In this document: positions 48,961-58,131 of the stretch, piece by piece | Layout of the letters: the number at the start of each line of letters is the position of its first letter | Numbering within the stretch: the first letter of the stretch is position 1 | DNA from: Actinomadura physcomitrii | GTDB taxonomy: Bacteria; Actinomycetota; Actinomycetes; Streptosporangiales; Streptosporangiaceae | NCBI RefSeq assembly: GCF_008923205.2 | Contig: NZ_WBMS02000035.1 | Coordinates: forward strand, 1 to 64,000 | Length of the DNA stretch: 64,000 nucleotides | Direction: 5' to 3' | The notes under the pieces: model-generated | What the model was told of the DNA's origin: nothing | Databases searched by the model: none | The model's input: only the letters and a program-made list of their open reading frames with translations | Position numbers and translations under genes: made by a program

Positions 48961-50010
48961 TCACTTGGTGCAGGCGGGGACGGTGCCTTTGCCGGTGGTG
49001 ACGGCGTTGATGGCCTGGACGGCGCTGTGCAGGGTGTCGGCGCGGACGAGGCGGAGGCCGCCGGGGCGGGCGCCGAGGGCTTCGGAGCAGTTCTTCGCGG
49101 GGGTGAGGAAGATCGTGGCGCCGGCTCGGCGGGCGGCGATCATCTTCTGCTGGATGCCGCCGATGGGGCCGACCTGGCCCTCGGCGTCGATCTCGCCGGT
49201 GCCGGCGATGAACTTGCCGGCGCTGAGGGAGCCGGGGGTGAGCTTGTCGTAGATGGCGAGGGCGAACATGAGGCCGGCGCTGGGGCCGCCGATGTCGCCG
49301 ACGCTGATGTCGATCTTGAAGGGGAACTTGTACTGGTCGCCGAGGACGACGCCGACGACGGCGCGCTTGCCGGTGGGGTCGGCGACGGTGGTGAAGGTCT
49401 GGGTGGTGTCCTTGCCGCCGCGCTGGACGGTGAGGGTGACCTTGTCGCCGATCTTGCGTTTGGCCATCGCGCCGGTGACCTGGGAGGTGCTGGTGACCTT
49501 GGCGCCGTCGAGGGCGGTGACCTGGTCGCCGGGCTGGAGCCTGCCGTCGGCGGGGCGGCCCTTCTGGACACCCTGGACGATCACCTGGGTCTGCAGGGGG
49601 ACGCCGAGTTCGTGCAGGGCGGCGGCTTTGGCGCTCTGCTGGGAGTCCTGCATCTGGCGGGTGTTCTCCTGGTCGACCTGCTTCTGGCTCTCGTCCTTGG
49701 GGAAGTAGAGCTCCTCAGGGACGATGGCGGTGTCGTGGTCGAGCCAGCCGCGCAGGGCGGTGAAGAGGTCGATGCGCCCGCCGGGGCCGCCGCGGTAGGT
49801 GACGGTGGTGAAGTTGAGGTGTCCCTCGTCGGGGTAGGTCTGCCGGCCGTCGATGGTGATGACCTGCTGGCCCTTCTCGTTCGTGCCGAGGGTGTTGCTC
49901 GTGGGGCCGGGCATCAGCGCGATGTAGGGCACCGGCATGAGGGAGCCGACGAGGGCCAGCGCGAGGATCAGGACGCTCGCGACGGTGAGGGTGGCGGCAC
50001 GACGGGACAT
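48961..50010 (-). CDS. PDZ and Lon-like (S16) membrane protease, YlbL/Rv3194c type
   Basis: 349 aa. One N-terminal membrane segment (TLTVASVLILALALVGSLM) is followed by a PDZ domain (VIVQGVQKGRPADGRLQPGD) and a Lon-type catalytic domain. That domain has the Ser of DIGGPSAGLMFALA and the Lys of PIGGIQQKMIAARRAG. It is an extracytoplasmic serine-lysine protease-like protein of unclear substrate. The ATG at 50010 is chosen; a GTG three codons upstream is possible. In mycobacteria the homologue lies beside the UPF0182 gene and the DUF2342 metalloprotease gene, both found just downstream here. Confidence 0.87.
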   Translation of the reverse strand: MSRRAATLTVASVLILALALVGSLMPVPYIALMPGPTSNTLGTNEKGQQVITIDGRQTYPDEGHLNFTTVTYRGGPGGRIDLFTALRGWLDHDTAIVPEELYFPKDESQKQVDQENTRQMQDSQQSAKAAALHELGVPLQTQVIVQGVQKGRPADGRLQPGDQVTALDGAKVTSTSQVTGAMAKRKIGDKVTLTVQRGGKDTTQTFTTVADPTGKRAVVGVVLGDQYKFPFKIDISVGDIGGPSAGLMFALAIYDKLTPGSLSAGKFIAGTGEIDAEGQVGPIGGIQQKMIAARRAGATIFLTPAKNCSEALGARPGGLRLVRADTLHSAVQAINAVTTGKGTVPACTK

Positions 50011-50038
50011 GGTCGGCACTCTATGCGGATCAGGGGGG

Positions 50039-50485
50039 TCAGCAGGCCCCGACCCACTCGTCCGTACCGTCGGTGAAGGTCTGGCGCTTCCAGATCGGCA
50101 CCTGGGCCTTGAGGTCGTCGATGAGGCGGCGGCAGGCGTCGAAGGCTTCGGCGCGGTGCGGGCAGGACGCGGCGACGACGACGGCGAGGTCGCCGATCCG
50201 CAGGTCGCCGACGCGGTGGACGGCGGCGAGGGCGCGGACGGGGAAGTCGGCGGCGACCTTGTCCATGACGGCGCGCAGTTCCCGTTCGACGGTGGGGTGG
50301 GCGCTGTAGGACAGGGCGCGGACGTCGCGGGCGTGGTCGTGGTCGCGGACGGTTCCGACGAACAGCGCGACGCCGCCGGCGGCGGGGTCGCCGACGGCGG
50401 CGAACACCTCGTCGACGGACAGCGGGGTGTCGCGGATCTCGGCGAGCCGGATGGGGGTTCCGGCGGCGGCGCTGTCTTCGCTCAC
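50039..50485 (-). CDS. moaE: Molybdopterin synthase catalytic subunit MoaE
   Basis: 148 aa. MoaE converts cyclic pyranopterin monophosphate to molybdopterin together with MoaD. FVGTVRDHDHARDVRALSY, HRVGDLRIGDLAVVVA, HRAEAFDACRRLIDDLK and VPIWKRQTFTDGTDEW (with the active-site Lys) are typical. The GTG at 50485 gives the family start. No other molybdenum cofactor gene is in the window. It is followed by the PDZ protease gene after 28 bases and may be co-transcribed with it. Confidence 0.92.
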   Translation of the reverse strand: MSEDSAAAGTPIRLAEIRDTPLSVDEVFAAVGDPAAGGVALFVGTVRDHDHARDVRALSYSAHPTVERELRAVMDKVAADFPVRALAAVHRVGDLRIGDLAVVVAASCPHRAEAFDACRRLIDDLKAQVPIWKRQTFTDGTDEWVGAC

Positions 50486-50517
50486 GCCCTGCAGGCTACC
50501 TTCGCCCGGCGGGCCGG

Positions 50518-51066
50518 CTAAGGGCGAGGGGCGTGCTCGTCGGGCTCGTCGGGCTCGAACGTGCCGGCGAGGGCATCGGCCAGGGCGGGGACGAGGTCGG
50601 GGCCGGCGAGGACCTCGTCGTCGCTGTCGTGGCGGCGCAGGCGCAGGGCGGAGTGCCGGGTGCCGTCGCGGAGCACGCCGACGATCATGCGGACGTCCTC
50701 GCGCTTGGGGTGCTTGGCCGCGTACTCGGCGGCTTCGGCCTCGCCCTCGGGGATGTCGTCCTCGGCTTCGGGCGGGAGGACGACCCGTTCGATGACGAGC
50801 GCGCAGCCTTCGACGGTGTCGGGCCAGGCGATGGCGGCGAGGGCGTCCTCGACGCCGGCCTTCTCGGGGAGGGCGGGCTGCTCGAGGGCGGCGAGGGTGT
50901 CGGCGTCGGGGGGCAGGCCGAGCTGGTCGGCGAGGTCGGGCTCGGCGCGGCGCAGCTCGGTGCTGCGGACGAGGGCGTAGAGGCGGGGCGCGGCGTCCCA
51001 GCCCTCCTGCGCCGAGTGGCGTTCGAGGTCCAGCACGACTTCTTCCAGAAGACTCACGGGGCCCAT
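50518..51066 (-). CDS. PPA1309 family protein
   Basis: 182 aa, soluble. It corresponds to an actinobacterial family of unknown function usually annotated PPA1309, with LEEVVLDLERHSAQEGWD, APRLYALVRSTELRRAEPDL, EGCALVIERVVLPPE and VRMIVGVLRDGTRHSALRLR. It lies divergent from the UPF0182 gene and next to moaE and the PDZ protease, a common actinobacterial arrangement. No catalytic motif is evident. Confidence 0.85.
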   Translation of the reverse strand: MGPVSLLEEVVLDLERHSAQEGWDAAPRLYALVRSTELRRAEPDLADQLGLPPDADTLAALEQPALPEKAGVEDALAAIAWPDTVEGCALVIERVVLPPEAEDDIPEGEAEAAEYAAKHPKREDVRMIVGVLRDGTRHSALRLRRHDSDDEVLAGPDLVPALADALAGTFEPDEPDEHAPRP

Positions 51067-51176
51067 CTTTCCCCGTCCGGGGACCGGGAAATGCGGGAAC
51101 CCCGGTGGTAGTCGGTAAGTTGCTTACACAGCACCGGCCCGCGGCCGGTGGGCCGCGATCTCGATCGGAGGGGCAA

Positions 51177-54116
51177 TTGGCCTTCCGGACTGCCGGTACC
51201 GGGCGCCGGTTCGGCGCCGGGCGCACCCGGCTGATGCTGCCGGTCCTGGTGGCGCTGGCGTTCCTGCTCGTCGCTTTCCTTGTCTTCACCGCGGTCTACA
51301 CGAATCTGCTGTGGTACCGCTCGGTCGGCTTCACGGAGGTGTACACCACGCAGCTGCGCGCCGAGGCGGTGCTGTTCGCCGGGTCGGGCCTGCTGATGGC
51401 GCTGGTGGTGGGCGCGAACGTGGCGGTGGCGTACCGGCTGCGCCCGGCGTACCGGCCGCTGTCGGTGGAGCAGCAGGGGCTGGAGCGGTACCGGTCGGTG
51501 ATCGATCCGCGCCGGCGGCTGATCTCGTTGGGGCTGCTGTTCCTGCTGGGCGTGCTGACGGGGTCGTCGGTGGCGGGCCAATGGCAGGTGTGGCTGGCGT
51601 TCCTGAACCGGACGCCGTTCGGCGTGAAGGACCCGCAGTTCCATAAGGACGTGTCGTTCTACGTCTTCACCTATCCGTTCCTGCGGCTGGTGCTGGGCGT
51701 GGTGTTCGCGACGGTGATCCTGTCGTTCCTGGCCGCGGTGATGGTGCATTACCTGTACGGCGGGTTGCGGATTCAGGGGCCGGGCGACAAGGCGAGCCCG
51801 CCCGCGCGCGCGCATCTGTCGGTGCTGGTGGGGCTTTTCGTGCTGCTGAAGGCGGCGGCGTACTGGCTGGACCGGTACGGGCTCGTCCATTCGGAGCGCG
51901 GCGTGACGACCGGCGCGTCCTATACGGACGTGAACGCGCTGCTGCCCGCCAAGACGATCCTCGCGGTCATCGCGCTGCTGTGCGCGGTGATGTTCTTCAG
52001 CAACCTGCTGCGGCGCGGGATGATGCTGCCGGGCGTCGGGTTCACGCTGCTGGTGCTGTCGGCGATCCTGCTCGGCGGGCTGTACCCGCTGCTGATCCAG
52101 CAGTTCCAGGTGAAGCCGGACGAGCTGGCCAAGGAGCGCGGGTACATCCAGCGCAACATCGACTTCACGCGGCGGGCGTACGGGGTGGGCGGCGCGCAGG
52201 TCGTCCAGTACGGGTCGGCGCCGGTGACCGACCAGAAGAAGCTGCAGGACGAGGCGAACGGGCTCGGCGGCGTCCGCGTCCTGGACCCGAACGTGGTGGG
52301 CCCGACGTTCGAGCAGCTGCAGCGGATCCGCCCGTTCTACAAGTTCCCGGACACCCTCGACGTCGACCGCTACACGGTGGACGGGCGGACCACCGACACT
52401 GTGGTGGCGCTGCGGGAGCTGTCGGGGGCGCCGTCCGGGCAGCGCAGCTGGGTGAAGGACCGGATGGTCTACACGCACGGCTACGGGTTCGTGTCGGCGT
52501 ACGGCGACCAGATGGCGCAGGGCGGGAACCCGGACTTCATCACCCGGGACATGCCGGCGTCGTCCGGCCAGCGGATCCAGGTGACGCGGCCGGAGATCTA
52601 CTTCGGGGAGCGGTCGCCGCGCTACTCGGTGGTGGGCGGCAAGGGCCAGCAGGAGCTGAACTACCCCGACAACAGCCCGGACGACGGGCAGCAGAGCACC
52701 ACCTATGACGGGGGCGGCGGCGTCCCGGTCGACTCGTTCTTCCACAAGCTGCTGTACGCGACGCGGTTCCAGGACAAGAACCTGCTGCTGTCCGGGGCGA
52801 TCAAGAAGGACGCGCGGATCCTGTACGACCGGCCGCCGCGCGAGCGGGTGCACAAGGCGGCGCCGTGGCTGACGCTGGACGGCGACCCGTACCCGGCGGT
52901 GGTGCAGGGCCGGGTCGTGTGGATCGTGGACGGCTACACCACGTCCGGCGCGTACCCGTACTCGGAGCAGACGAGCCTCGGCGAGGCGACCCGCGACACG
53001 ATCACCGACACCCGCTCGTCGGTGGCGCGGCAGGCGAACGACCACATCAACTACATGCGGAACTCGGTGAAGGCCACGGTGGACGCCTACAGCGGCGCGG
53101 TCCACCTGTACCAGTGGGACACCGACGACCCGATCCTGAAGACGTGGATGAAGGTGTTCCCGCACACCGTCGAGTCGAAGGCGAGCATCCCGCAGGACCT
53201 GCTGGCGCACTTCCGCTACCCGCAGGACCTGTTCAAGGTGCAGCGGCAGATCCTCACCAAGTACCACGTGACGGACCCGTCGGCGTTCTACAACGGCGAG
53301 GGGTTCTGGGAGGTGCCGCAGGACCCGACGACGCAGGGCAAGCTGCAGCCGCCGTACTACCAGAGCCTGACGATGCCGTCGCCGTTCGACGGGGCGTCGG
53401 CGTTCTCGCTGACGACGGTGTTCAACCCGCGCGACAACCCGCAGCTCGCGGCGTTCATGGCGGTCGACTCCGACCCGTCGAGCAAGTACTACGGGCAGAT
53501 CCGGATCCTGCAGATGCCGCGGGACGCGCAGCCGCCGGGCCCGGGGCAGGTGCAGAACTCGTTCGAGACGGACTCGCAGGTGAAGGGCGACCTGTTCGCG
53601 CTGCGGCAGGGCGGGACGAAGACCGTGGCGGGGAACCTGCTGACGATCCCGTTCGGCGGGAGCCTGCTGTACGTCGAGCCGATGTACACCAAGGCGTCCG
53701 GCGGGAAGGAGCAGCAGCCGTACCCGCTCCTCGGCAAGGTGCTGGTGCGGTACGGCACCCGGATCGCGGCGGCGGGCACGTTCGCGGACGCGCTGAAGCA
53801 GGTCCTCGGCGGGTCCGGGGCGCCGGCGGTGACGGGGTCCGGGTCCGGGGACGGCCGGCTGTCGCCGCAGGAGCAGCAGGCGATCAATGACCTGCAGAAG
53901 GCCGTGAGCGACTACGAGAAGGCCCAGCAGAAGGGCGACTATCCGGGCATGGGCGACGCCTGGCAGCGGATCAAGCGGGCGCAGGAGGCGCTGTCGGCGG
54001 CGCAGCAGGCGGGCGGGAAGCAGCCGAAGCCGACGCCGGACGCGTCGTCCTCGCCGACGGCGTCCCCGCCGGCGTCGCCCTCGCCGAGCGGCTCGGCCGA
54101 AGCGTCGGCCGGCTGA
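51177..54116 (+). CDS. UPF0182 family large membrane protein (Rv3193c-like)
   Basis: 979 aa. Seven hydrophobic segments in the first 310 residues (MLPVLVALAFLLVAFLVF, LGLLFLLGVLTGSSVAG, LGVGVTLLVLSAILLGG-like, etc.) are followed by a large domain of about 590 residues, probably extracytoplasmic. It contains RPFYKFPDTLDVDRY, YTHGYGFVSAYGD and IYFGERSPRYSVVGG. The C-terminus has a short helical stretch and an Ala/Ser/Pro tail. The family is conserved in actinobacteria with unknown function. GGAGGGG lies just before a TTG at 51177, which gives the family N-terminus; no ATG or GTG nearby does so as well. Confidence 0.9.
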   Translation: MAFRTAGTGRRFGAGRTRLMLPVLVALAFLLVAFLVFTAVYTNLLWYRSVGFTEVYTTQLRAEAVLFAGSGLLMALVVGANVAVAYRLRPAYRPLSVEQQGLERYRSVIDPRRRLISLGLLFLLGVLTGSSVAGQWQVWLAFLNRTPFGVKDPQFHKDVSFYVFTYPFLRLVLGVVFATVILSFLAAVMVHYLYGGLRIQGPGDKASPPARAHLSVLVGLFVLLKAAAYWLDRYGLVHSERGVTTGASYTDVNALLPAKTILAVIALLCAVMFFSNLLRRGMMLPGVGFTLLVLSAILLGGLYPLLIQQFQVKPDELAKERGYIQRNIDFTRRAYGVGGAQVVQYGSAPVTDQKKLQDEANGLGGVRVLDPNVVGPTFEQLQRIRPFYKFPDTLDVDRYTVDGRTTDTVVALRELSGAPSGQRSWVKDRMVYTHGYGFVSAYGDQMAQGGNPDFITRDMPASSGQRIQVTRPEIYFGERSPRYSVVGGKGQQELNYPDNSPDDGQQSTTYDGGGGVPVDSFFHKLLYATRFQDKNLLLSGAIKKDARILYDRPPRERVHKAAPWLTLDGDPYPAVVQGRVVWIVDGYTTSGAYPYSEQTSLGEATRDTITDTRSSVARQANDHINYMRNSVKATVDAYSGAVHLYQWDTDDPILKTWMKVFPHTVESKASIPQDLLAHFRYPQDLFKVQRQILTKYHVTDPSAFYNGEGFWEVPQDPTTQGKLQPPYYQSLTMPSPFDGASAFSLTTVFNPRDNPQLAAFMAVDSDPSSKYYGQIRILQMPRDAQPPGPGQVQNSFETDSQVKGDLFALRQGGTKTVAGNLLTIPFGGSLLYVEPMYTKASGGKEQQPYPLLGKVLVRYGTRIAAAGTFADALKQVLGGSGAPAVTGSGSGDGRLSPQEQQAINDLQKAVSDYEKAQQKGDYPGMGDAWQRIKRAQEALSAAQQAGGKQPKPTPDASSSPTASPPASPSPSGSAEASAG

Positions 54117-54151
54117 CGGCCCCGGCCGGGCCGCCCGGCTAGGCGGCGCGG

Positions 54152-55234
54152 CTAGCGGCGGCGCTTGCGGGCGCGGCGGATCGCGGCGGCGGCGCCGATC
54201 GCGGCGACGGTCGCGCCGGCCGCGGTCGCCATGGTGGCCTCCTTGCCGCCGACGCGGCGCCCGACGACGGCGTGCCGCCCGGCGGTCTCCTCCATCACCA
54301 CGCGCAGCGCGGCGGCGTTGTCGTAGCCCGGCTTCCAGCCGGCGGCGCGCAGCCGGGCGCAGTCGACGACCCACGGGTAGGCGACGTAGTGCAGGTCGGT
54401 GGCGGGCGCCGGGGTCATGCCGAGGCGGTGCAGCCGCTGCGCCATCCCGAACGTCAGCGCGGCGGGCAGCTCGAAGCTGCGCTTGCCGGTGATCTCGGTG
54501 ACCTCCTCGGGGCCGAGCCAGCCCTCGCAGCCGACCGCGACCGGGCCGGCGACGTCCTCGGCGACGATCACCTCCAGCGCGGACGCGAGGTCCTCGATGT
54601 GGCAGAACTGCCAGCCGGGCGTGCTGCCCTTCACCGTCAGCAGCCGGGGCGCCTCGAAGTGCCGGGTGACCACGGTGTCCACGCCGGGCCCCACCAGCGC
54701 GGCGGGCCGCACGACGGTGATCTCCAGCCCGGGGTGGGTGAGCGGCGCGGTCGCGGCCAGCTCCTCGATCTCCAGGTAGTCGCCCGCGATGCTGACGTCG
54801 GCCTCGGCGAGCACCGGGGCGTCCTCGGGCAGCGGCACCTCGTTGCCGGGCGCGGCGCCGTACACCATCGCGCTGGTGACGAGGACCACGCGGCGGACGC
54901 GGGCGGCCGCGGCGGCGGTGACGACGGTCTGCGCGCCCCGCACGTTGTGGGTGCGGCGCTCCTTTCCGTCGGCATCCGGGGAGTGCTCGACGTCCAGGTT
55001 GACGATCACGTCCACGTCGGAGAGCCGGTTGGACAGCAGCGGGTCCCGGATGTCGACGACGCGCCACGTGGCGCCGGCCACGTCGCCGCGGTGCCCGTCG
55101 ATGGCGACGACCTTGCGGATGTCTTCCCGTTCGGCGAGCCGGGCGGCCAGCAGCCGTCCCGCCCCGGAGGCCGCACCGGTGACGGCGACGACCGGGGCCT
55201 TGCTACGCCGAGGGCGAACCTTGCCCGTTGCCAC
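54152..55234 (-). CDS. NAD-dependent epimerase/dehydratase family protein
   Basis: 360 aa extended SDR with an altered glycine motif (VTGAASGAGRLLAARLAE), LVTSAMVYGAAPGNEVPL, and VVRPAALVGPGVD. The usual YxxxK appears as DYLEIEELAA, lacking the lysine, so catalysis may be modified or absent. A Gly/Ala-rich segment and a basic RRARKRRR tail end the protein and could contact membrane or nucleic acid. GGAAGGGGG precedes the GTG at 55234. It diverges from the DUF2342 gene. The substrate is unknown. Confidence 0.78.
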   Translation of the reverse strand: MATGKVRPRRSKAPVVAVTGAASGAGRLLAARLAEREDIRKVVAIDGHRGDVAGATWRVVDIRDPLLSNRLSDVDVIVNLDVEHSPDADGKERRTHNVRGAQTVVTAAAAARVRRVVLVTSAMVYGAAPGNEVPLPEDAPVLAEADVSIAGDYLEIEELAATAPLTHPGLEITVVRPAALVGPGVDTVVTRHFEAPRLLTVKGSTPGWQFCHIEDLASALEVIVAEDVAGPVAVGCEGWLGPEEVTEITGKRSFELPAALTFGMAQRLHRLGMTPAPATDLHYVAYPWVVDCARLRAAGWKPGYDNAAALRVVMEETAGRHAVVGRRVGGKEATMATAAGATVAAIGAAAAIRRARKRRR

Positions 55235-55323
55235 GGGGGTGCCCCCTTCCTTGAGTACGCGACCTTGCCGGGACCGGCTAACGTTGCGGATATGAGCCCA
55301 TCATGCATCCCAGGGGCGAACCG

Positions 55324-56730
55324 ATGAGTGACACTCCCTTCGGCTTCAACCGTCCCGGCGACGGAGACGACGACCGTCCCCAGGATCCATTCAAGGGCAT
55401 GGGCGGCGACATGGCGCAGTTCGCCGACATGCTGCACCGGTTCGCGGACATGATCGGCGCGCAGGGCCAGGGCGGCGTGTCCGGCGGCCCGCTCAACTGG
55501 GACCTGGCCAAGAACATCGCCCGCCACCAGGTGGTCGAGCAGGGCGACCCGTCGATCGTGGACGCCGAGCGGCGCCAGGTCGAGGAGGCGCTGCGGCTGG
55601 CCGACCTGTGGCTGGACGAGGGCACGACGCTGCCCGCCGGCATCCGGTCGCCGAAGGCATGGAGCCGGTCGGAGTGGATCGAGCAGACGCTGCCGGTGTG
55701 GGCGAAGGTCTGCGACCCGATCGCGTCCCGCATGGTCGAGTCGATGGGCGGCGCGCTCGGCGGCGCCGGCGAGATGCCCGCCGAGATGCAGGCGATGGCC
55801 GGCCCGCTGATCGGGATGGTCAAGCAGATGGCCGGCGCGATGGTCGGCGGCCAGGCGGGGCAGGCGCTCGGCGCGCTGGCCCGCGAGGTGACCGGCTCGG
55901 CGGACGTGGGCCTGCCGCTGGCGCCCGACGGCGTCGGCGCGCTGCTGCCCGCGGGGGTCGAGGCGTTCGGCTCGGGCCTGGAGGTCTCCGAGGACGAGGT
56001 CCGGCTGTACCTGGCGCTGCGGGAGGCCGCGCACCAGCGGCTGTTCGCGCACGTGCCGTGGCTGCGGGCGCACCTGCTCGGCGCCGTCGAGGAGTACGCG
56101 CGGGGCATCACCGTCGACCTGTCGGGCATCGAGCAGGCCGTGCAGGGGCTCGACCTGAGCAACCCGGAGGCGATCCAGGAGGCGCTCGGCGGCGAGATCC
56201 AGCTGCAGCCGGAGGAGACGCCCCGGCAGAAGGCGGCCCTCGCCCGGCTGGAGACCACGCTCGCGCTGGTCGAGGGCTGGGTCGACACCGTGGTCAACGA
56301 GGCGGCGCAGGGCCGGCTGCCCGGCTCGGTGAAGCTCGCCGAGGCGGTGCGGCGGCGCCGCGCGACCGGCGGCCCGGCGGAGCGGACGTTCGCGACGCTG
56401 GTCGGGCTGGAGCTGCGGCCGCGGCGGCTGCGCGAGGCCGCGGCGCTGTGGCGCAAGCTGACCGATGCGCGCGGCGCGCAGGGCCGCGACGCGGTCTGGG
56501 AGCACCCCGACCTGCTGCCGACGGCCGACGATCTCGACGATCCGGACGGCTTCGTGCACGGCCGGGAGATCGAGGGGCTGTCCGACCTCGACCTGACCAA
56601 CCTGACCACGGCGGCCGAGGACGAGCCCTCGGACACGCCCGACGACAAGCAGGAGGACAAGCCGGACGACAAGCCCGACGACCCCGGCGAGGGCGGCGCG
56701 GGGCCAGGCGACGCGGGACCGCGGTCGTGA
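55324..56730 (+). CDS. DUF2342 zinc-dependent metalloprotease-like protein
   Basis: 468 aa. Conserved blocks of the DUF2342/F420-related hydrolase family: LNWDLAKNIARHQV, LADLWLDEGTTLPAG, ESMGGALGG, and the candidate zinc helix REAAHQRLFAHVPWLR followed by GIEQAVQGLDLSNPEAIQEA. The enzyme role has not been shown and the name comes from fold similarity. An acidic Asp/Lys/Pro tail (DDKQEDKPDDKPDD) ends the protein. The last bases (GTGA) overlap the start of a 61-codon gene. M. tuberculosis has the same gene (Rv3195) close to the UPF0182 and ABC1 genes. Confidence 0.85.
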   Translation: MSDTPFGFNRPGDGDDDRPQDPFKGMGGDMAQFADMLHRFADMIGAQGQGGVSGGPLNWDLAKNIARHQVVEQGDPSIVDAERRQVEEALRLADLWLDEGTTLPAGIRSPKAWSRSEWIEQTLPVWAKVCDPIASRMVESMGGALGGAGEMPAEMQAMAGPLIGMVKQMAGAMVGGQAGQALGALAREVTGSADVGLPLAPDGVGALLPAGVEAFGSGLEVSEDEVRLYLALREAAHQRLFAHVPWLRAHLLGAVEEYARGITVDLSGIEQAVQGLDLSNPEAIQEALGGEIQLQPEETPRQKAALARLETTLALVEGWVDTVVNEAAQGRLPGSVKLAEAVRRRRATGGPAERTFATLVGLELRPRRLREAAALWRKLTDARGAQGRDAVWEHPDLLPTADDLDDPDGFVHGREIEGLSDLDLTNLTTAAEDEPSDTPDDKQEDKPDDKPDDPGEGGAGPGDAGPRS

Positions 56731-56912
56731 GCGTCATGCGCGTCCCGCACGCGCCCCGGGTGAACGGCTGCCGGTACGAGCCGGGGTCGTCCACGAACGT
56801 GATCCGGCGCCGGGTCGCGCGGGAGAGCCTGTGCTGGCAGCGGCCCGTGGACCAGGAGCGGCGCCGCCGTCATCCGGCCAGCTCGCCCTACGCCCGCGCC
56901 AACCGCACGTGA
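56727..56912 (+). CDS. Small basic protein linked by GTGA overlaps
   Basis: 61 aa starting MSVMRVPHAPRVNG. It is rich in Arg (RRRVARES, DQERRRRHPAS) with two Cys (NGC, SLCW) and no recognised domain. Its GTG overlaps the TGA of the metalloprotease gene, and its own TGA is overlapped by the GTG of the NUDIX gene. This double GTGA coupling is the main evidence that it is translated. It could instead be a read-through linker that only keeps ribosomes moving between the two larger genes. Confidence 0.6.
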   Translation: MSVMRVPHAPRVNGCRYEPGSSTNVIRRRVARESLCWQRPVDQERRRRHPASSPYARANRT

Positions 56913-57469
56913 CGGCTCCGTCCGCGACGGCGCCGCTGTACGCCGACGCCTTCGGGGTGCTGTCGTCCTGGGCGGCGCCCGACGCCGGCCAGGAGCGGAT
57001 GCGGCGGGAGTTCCTCACGCATCTGGAGGAGCATCCGGCGGACGGGATGTGGCGCGCCTGCGCCGACGGCCACATCACGGCGAGCGCGGCGGTGCTCGAC
57101 GCGTCGCGGTCCCGGATCCTGCTGACGCTGCACTCCAAGATCAAGGCATGGCTGCAGCTCGGCGGGCACTGCGAGCCCGCGGACGCGACGCTGGCGGGCG
57201 CCGCGCTGCGGGAGGCGACGGAGGAGTCCGGCATACCGGACCTGCGGCCGCTGCCGGGGCCCGTCCAGCTGGACCGGCACCGGGTGAACTGCCATCCGGC
57301 GGGGACGTGGCACCTGGACGTCCAGTACGTCATGATCGCCCCGGAGGGCGCCCGGCCCGCGATCTCGGACGAGTCGGACGATCTGGCGTGGTTCCCCGTC
57401 GACGCCCTCCCGCAGGACACCGACGACGCCCTGCGCCGCCTCGTCACCCGCGCGACCCGGGCCCGCTAG
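56909..57469 (+). CDS. NUDIX hydrolase
   Basis: 186 aa. The complete NUDIX box GGHCEPADATLAGAALREAT followed by EESGI fits Gx5Ex7REUxEExGU, so it should hydrolyse a nucleoside diphosphate derivative with Mg. The GTG start overlaps the preceding gene (GTGA). The product likely acts on an oxidised nucleotide, a sugar nucleotide or a similar compound; the sequence does not decide. It ends on CTAG, which also serves as the stop of the convergent gene, so the two coding regions overlap by four bases. Confidence 0.88.
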   Translation: MTAPSATAPLYADAFGVLSSWAAPDAGQERMRREFLTHLEEHPADGMWRACADGHITASAAVLDASRSRILLTLHSKIKAWLQLGGHCEPADATLAGAALREATEESGIPDLRPLPGPVQLDRHRVNCHPAGTWHLDVQYVMIAPEGARPAISDESDDLAWFPVDALPQDTDDALRRLVTRATRAR

Positions 57470-58131
57470 CGGAGCGGGGAGCCTTCGAGGAGAGCCCGCG
57501 TATTTTCCCAGCCCTCCAGGCCGGGGTCGAGGAGGCGCAGGTCGGCGGGGGTGCGGATGCGGTGCCAGCCGGGTCCCTGCGGGACGAGGCCGGGGCGGGG
57601 CGCGGCGGCGCGGAGCCGGGCCAGGGCGTCCGGGGCGTCGAGCGCCATGCCGGGGCCGTCGAGCGCGGTGGCGAGCCAGGCGGGCAGCGGCAGCCGGGCG
57701 GCGAGCGCGACGAGCCCGTTGCCGCCGGCGGCCTGGCAGGCGGCGGCGGGCGCGCTGCCGAGGGCGCGGAACAGCTTGCCGAGCAGCAGCGGCGGCAGGT
57801 CGGGGGCGTCCGGCACGATCAGCGCGGCCTCGTCGGCGCCGAGCGCGTGCAGCGCGGCGAAGGCGGCGTCGGGCGCGGGCTCGCGGACGATCGGGGTGCC
57901 CGGCCAGGTGATCGTCTCGGCGTCCGGCGGGCCGTCCGGGTCGACGACGAGCGCGGCCGTGACGAACTCCAGGCCGGCGGCGACCTCGTAGACGTCCTCG
58001 AGCATGGCGAGCCGGAACTCGGCGCCGTCCACCCCGGGGGGAGCGGCGGACGGGCCGGACGGGTCGAACGGCAGGACCGCGGCGCAGCGGCCGGTGATCT
58101 CGGGGGCGGGCGGGTTCCCGGGCAGGGTCAC
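57466..58131 (-). CDS. Uncharacterised actinobacterial protein, possibly nucleotidyltransferase-like
   Basis: 221 aa, soluble. ITGRCAAVLPFDPSGPSAAP, GAEFRLAMLEDVYEVAAGLE and DEAALIVPDAPDLPPLLLGK recall the CofC/MobA-type or DUF2064 nucleotidyltransferase fold, where an Asp in a DxPD-like motif binds metal (VPDAPDLP here). I am not certain of the family. The GTG start overlaps the stop of the metallopeptidase gene (GTGA), so the two are coupled. Confidence 0.6.
   Translation of the reverse strand: MTLPGNPPAPEITGRCAAVLPFDPSGPSAAPPGVDGAEFRLAMLEDVYEVAAGLEFVTAALVVDPDGPPDAETITWPGTPIVREPAPDAAFAALHALGADEAALIVPDAPDLPPLLLGKLFRALGSAPAAACQAAGGNGLVALAARLPLPAWLATALDGPGMALDAPDALARLRAAAPRPGLVPQGPGWHRIRTPADLRLLDPGLEGWENTRALLEGSPLR

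Noticed and set aside
51054..55067. A minus-strand open frame of over 1300 codons opposite the UPF0182 gene
   Set aside because: Same reason: antisense to a well-supported membrane protein, low-complexity His/Arg/Gln-rich translation, no domains. Similar long shadows oppose the put genes (41596-44805) and the lanthipeptide synthetase (2898-5291).
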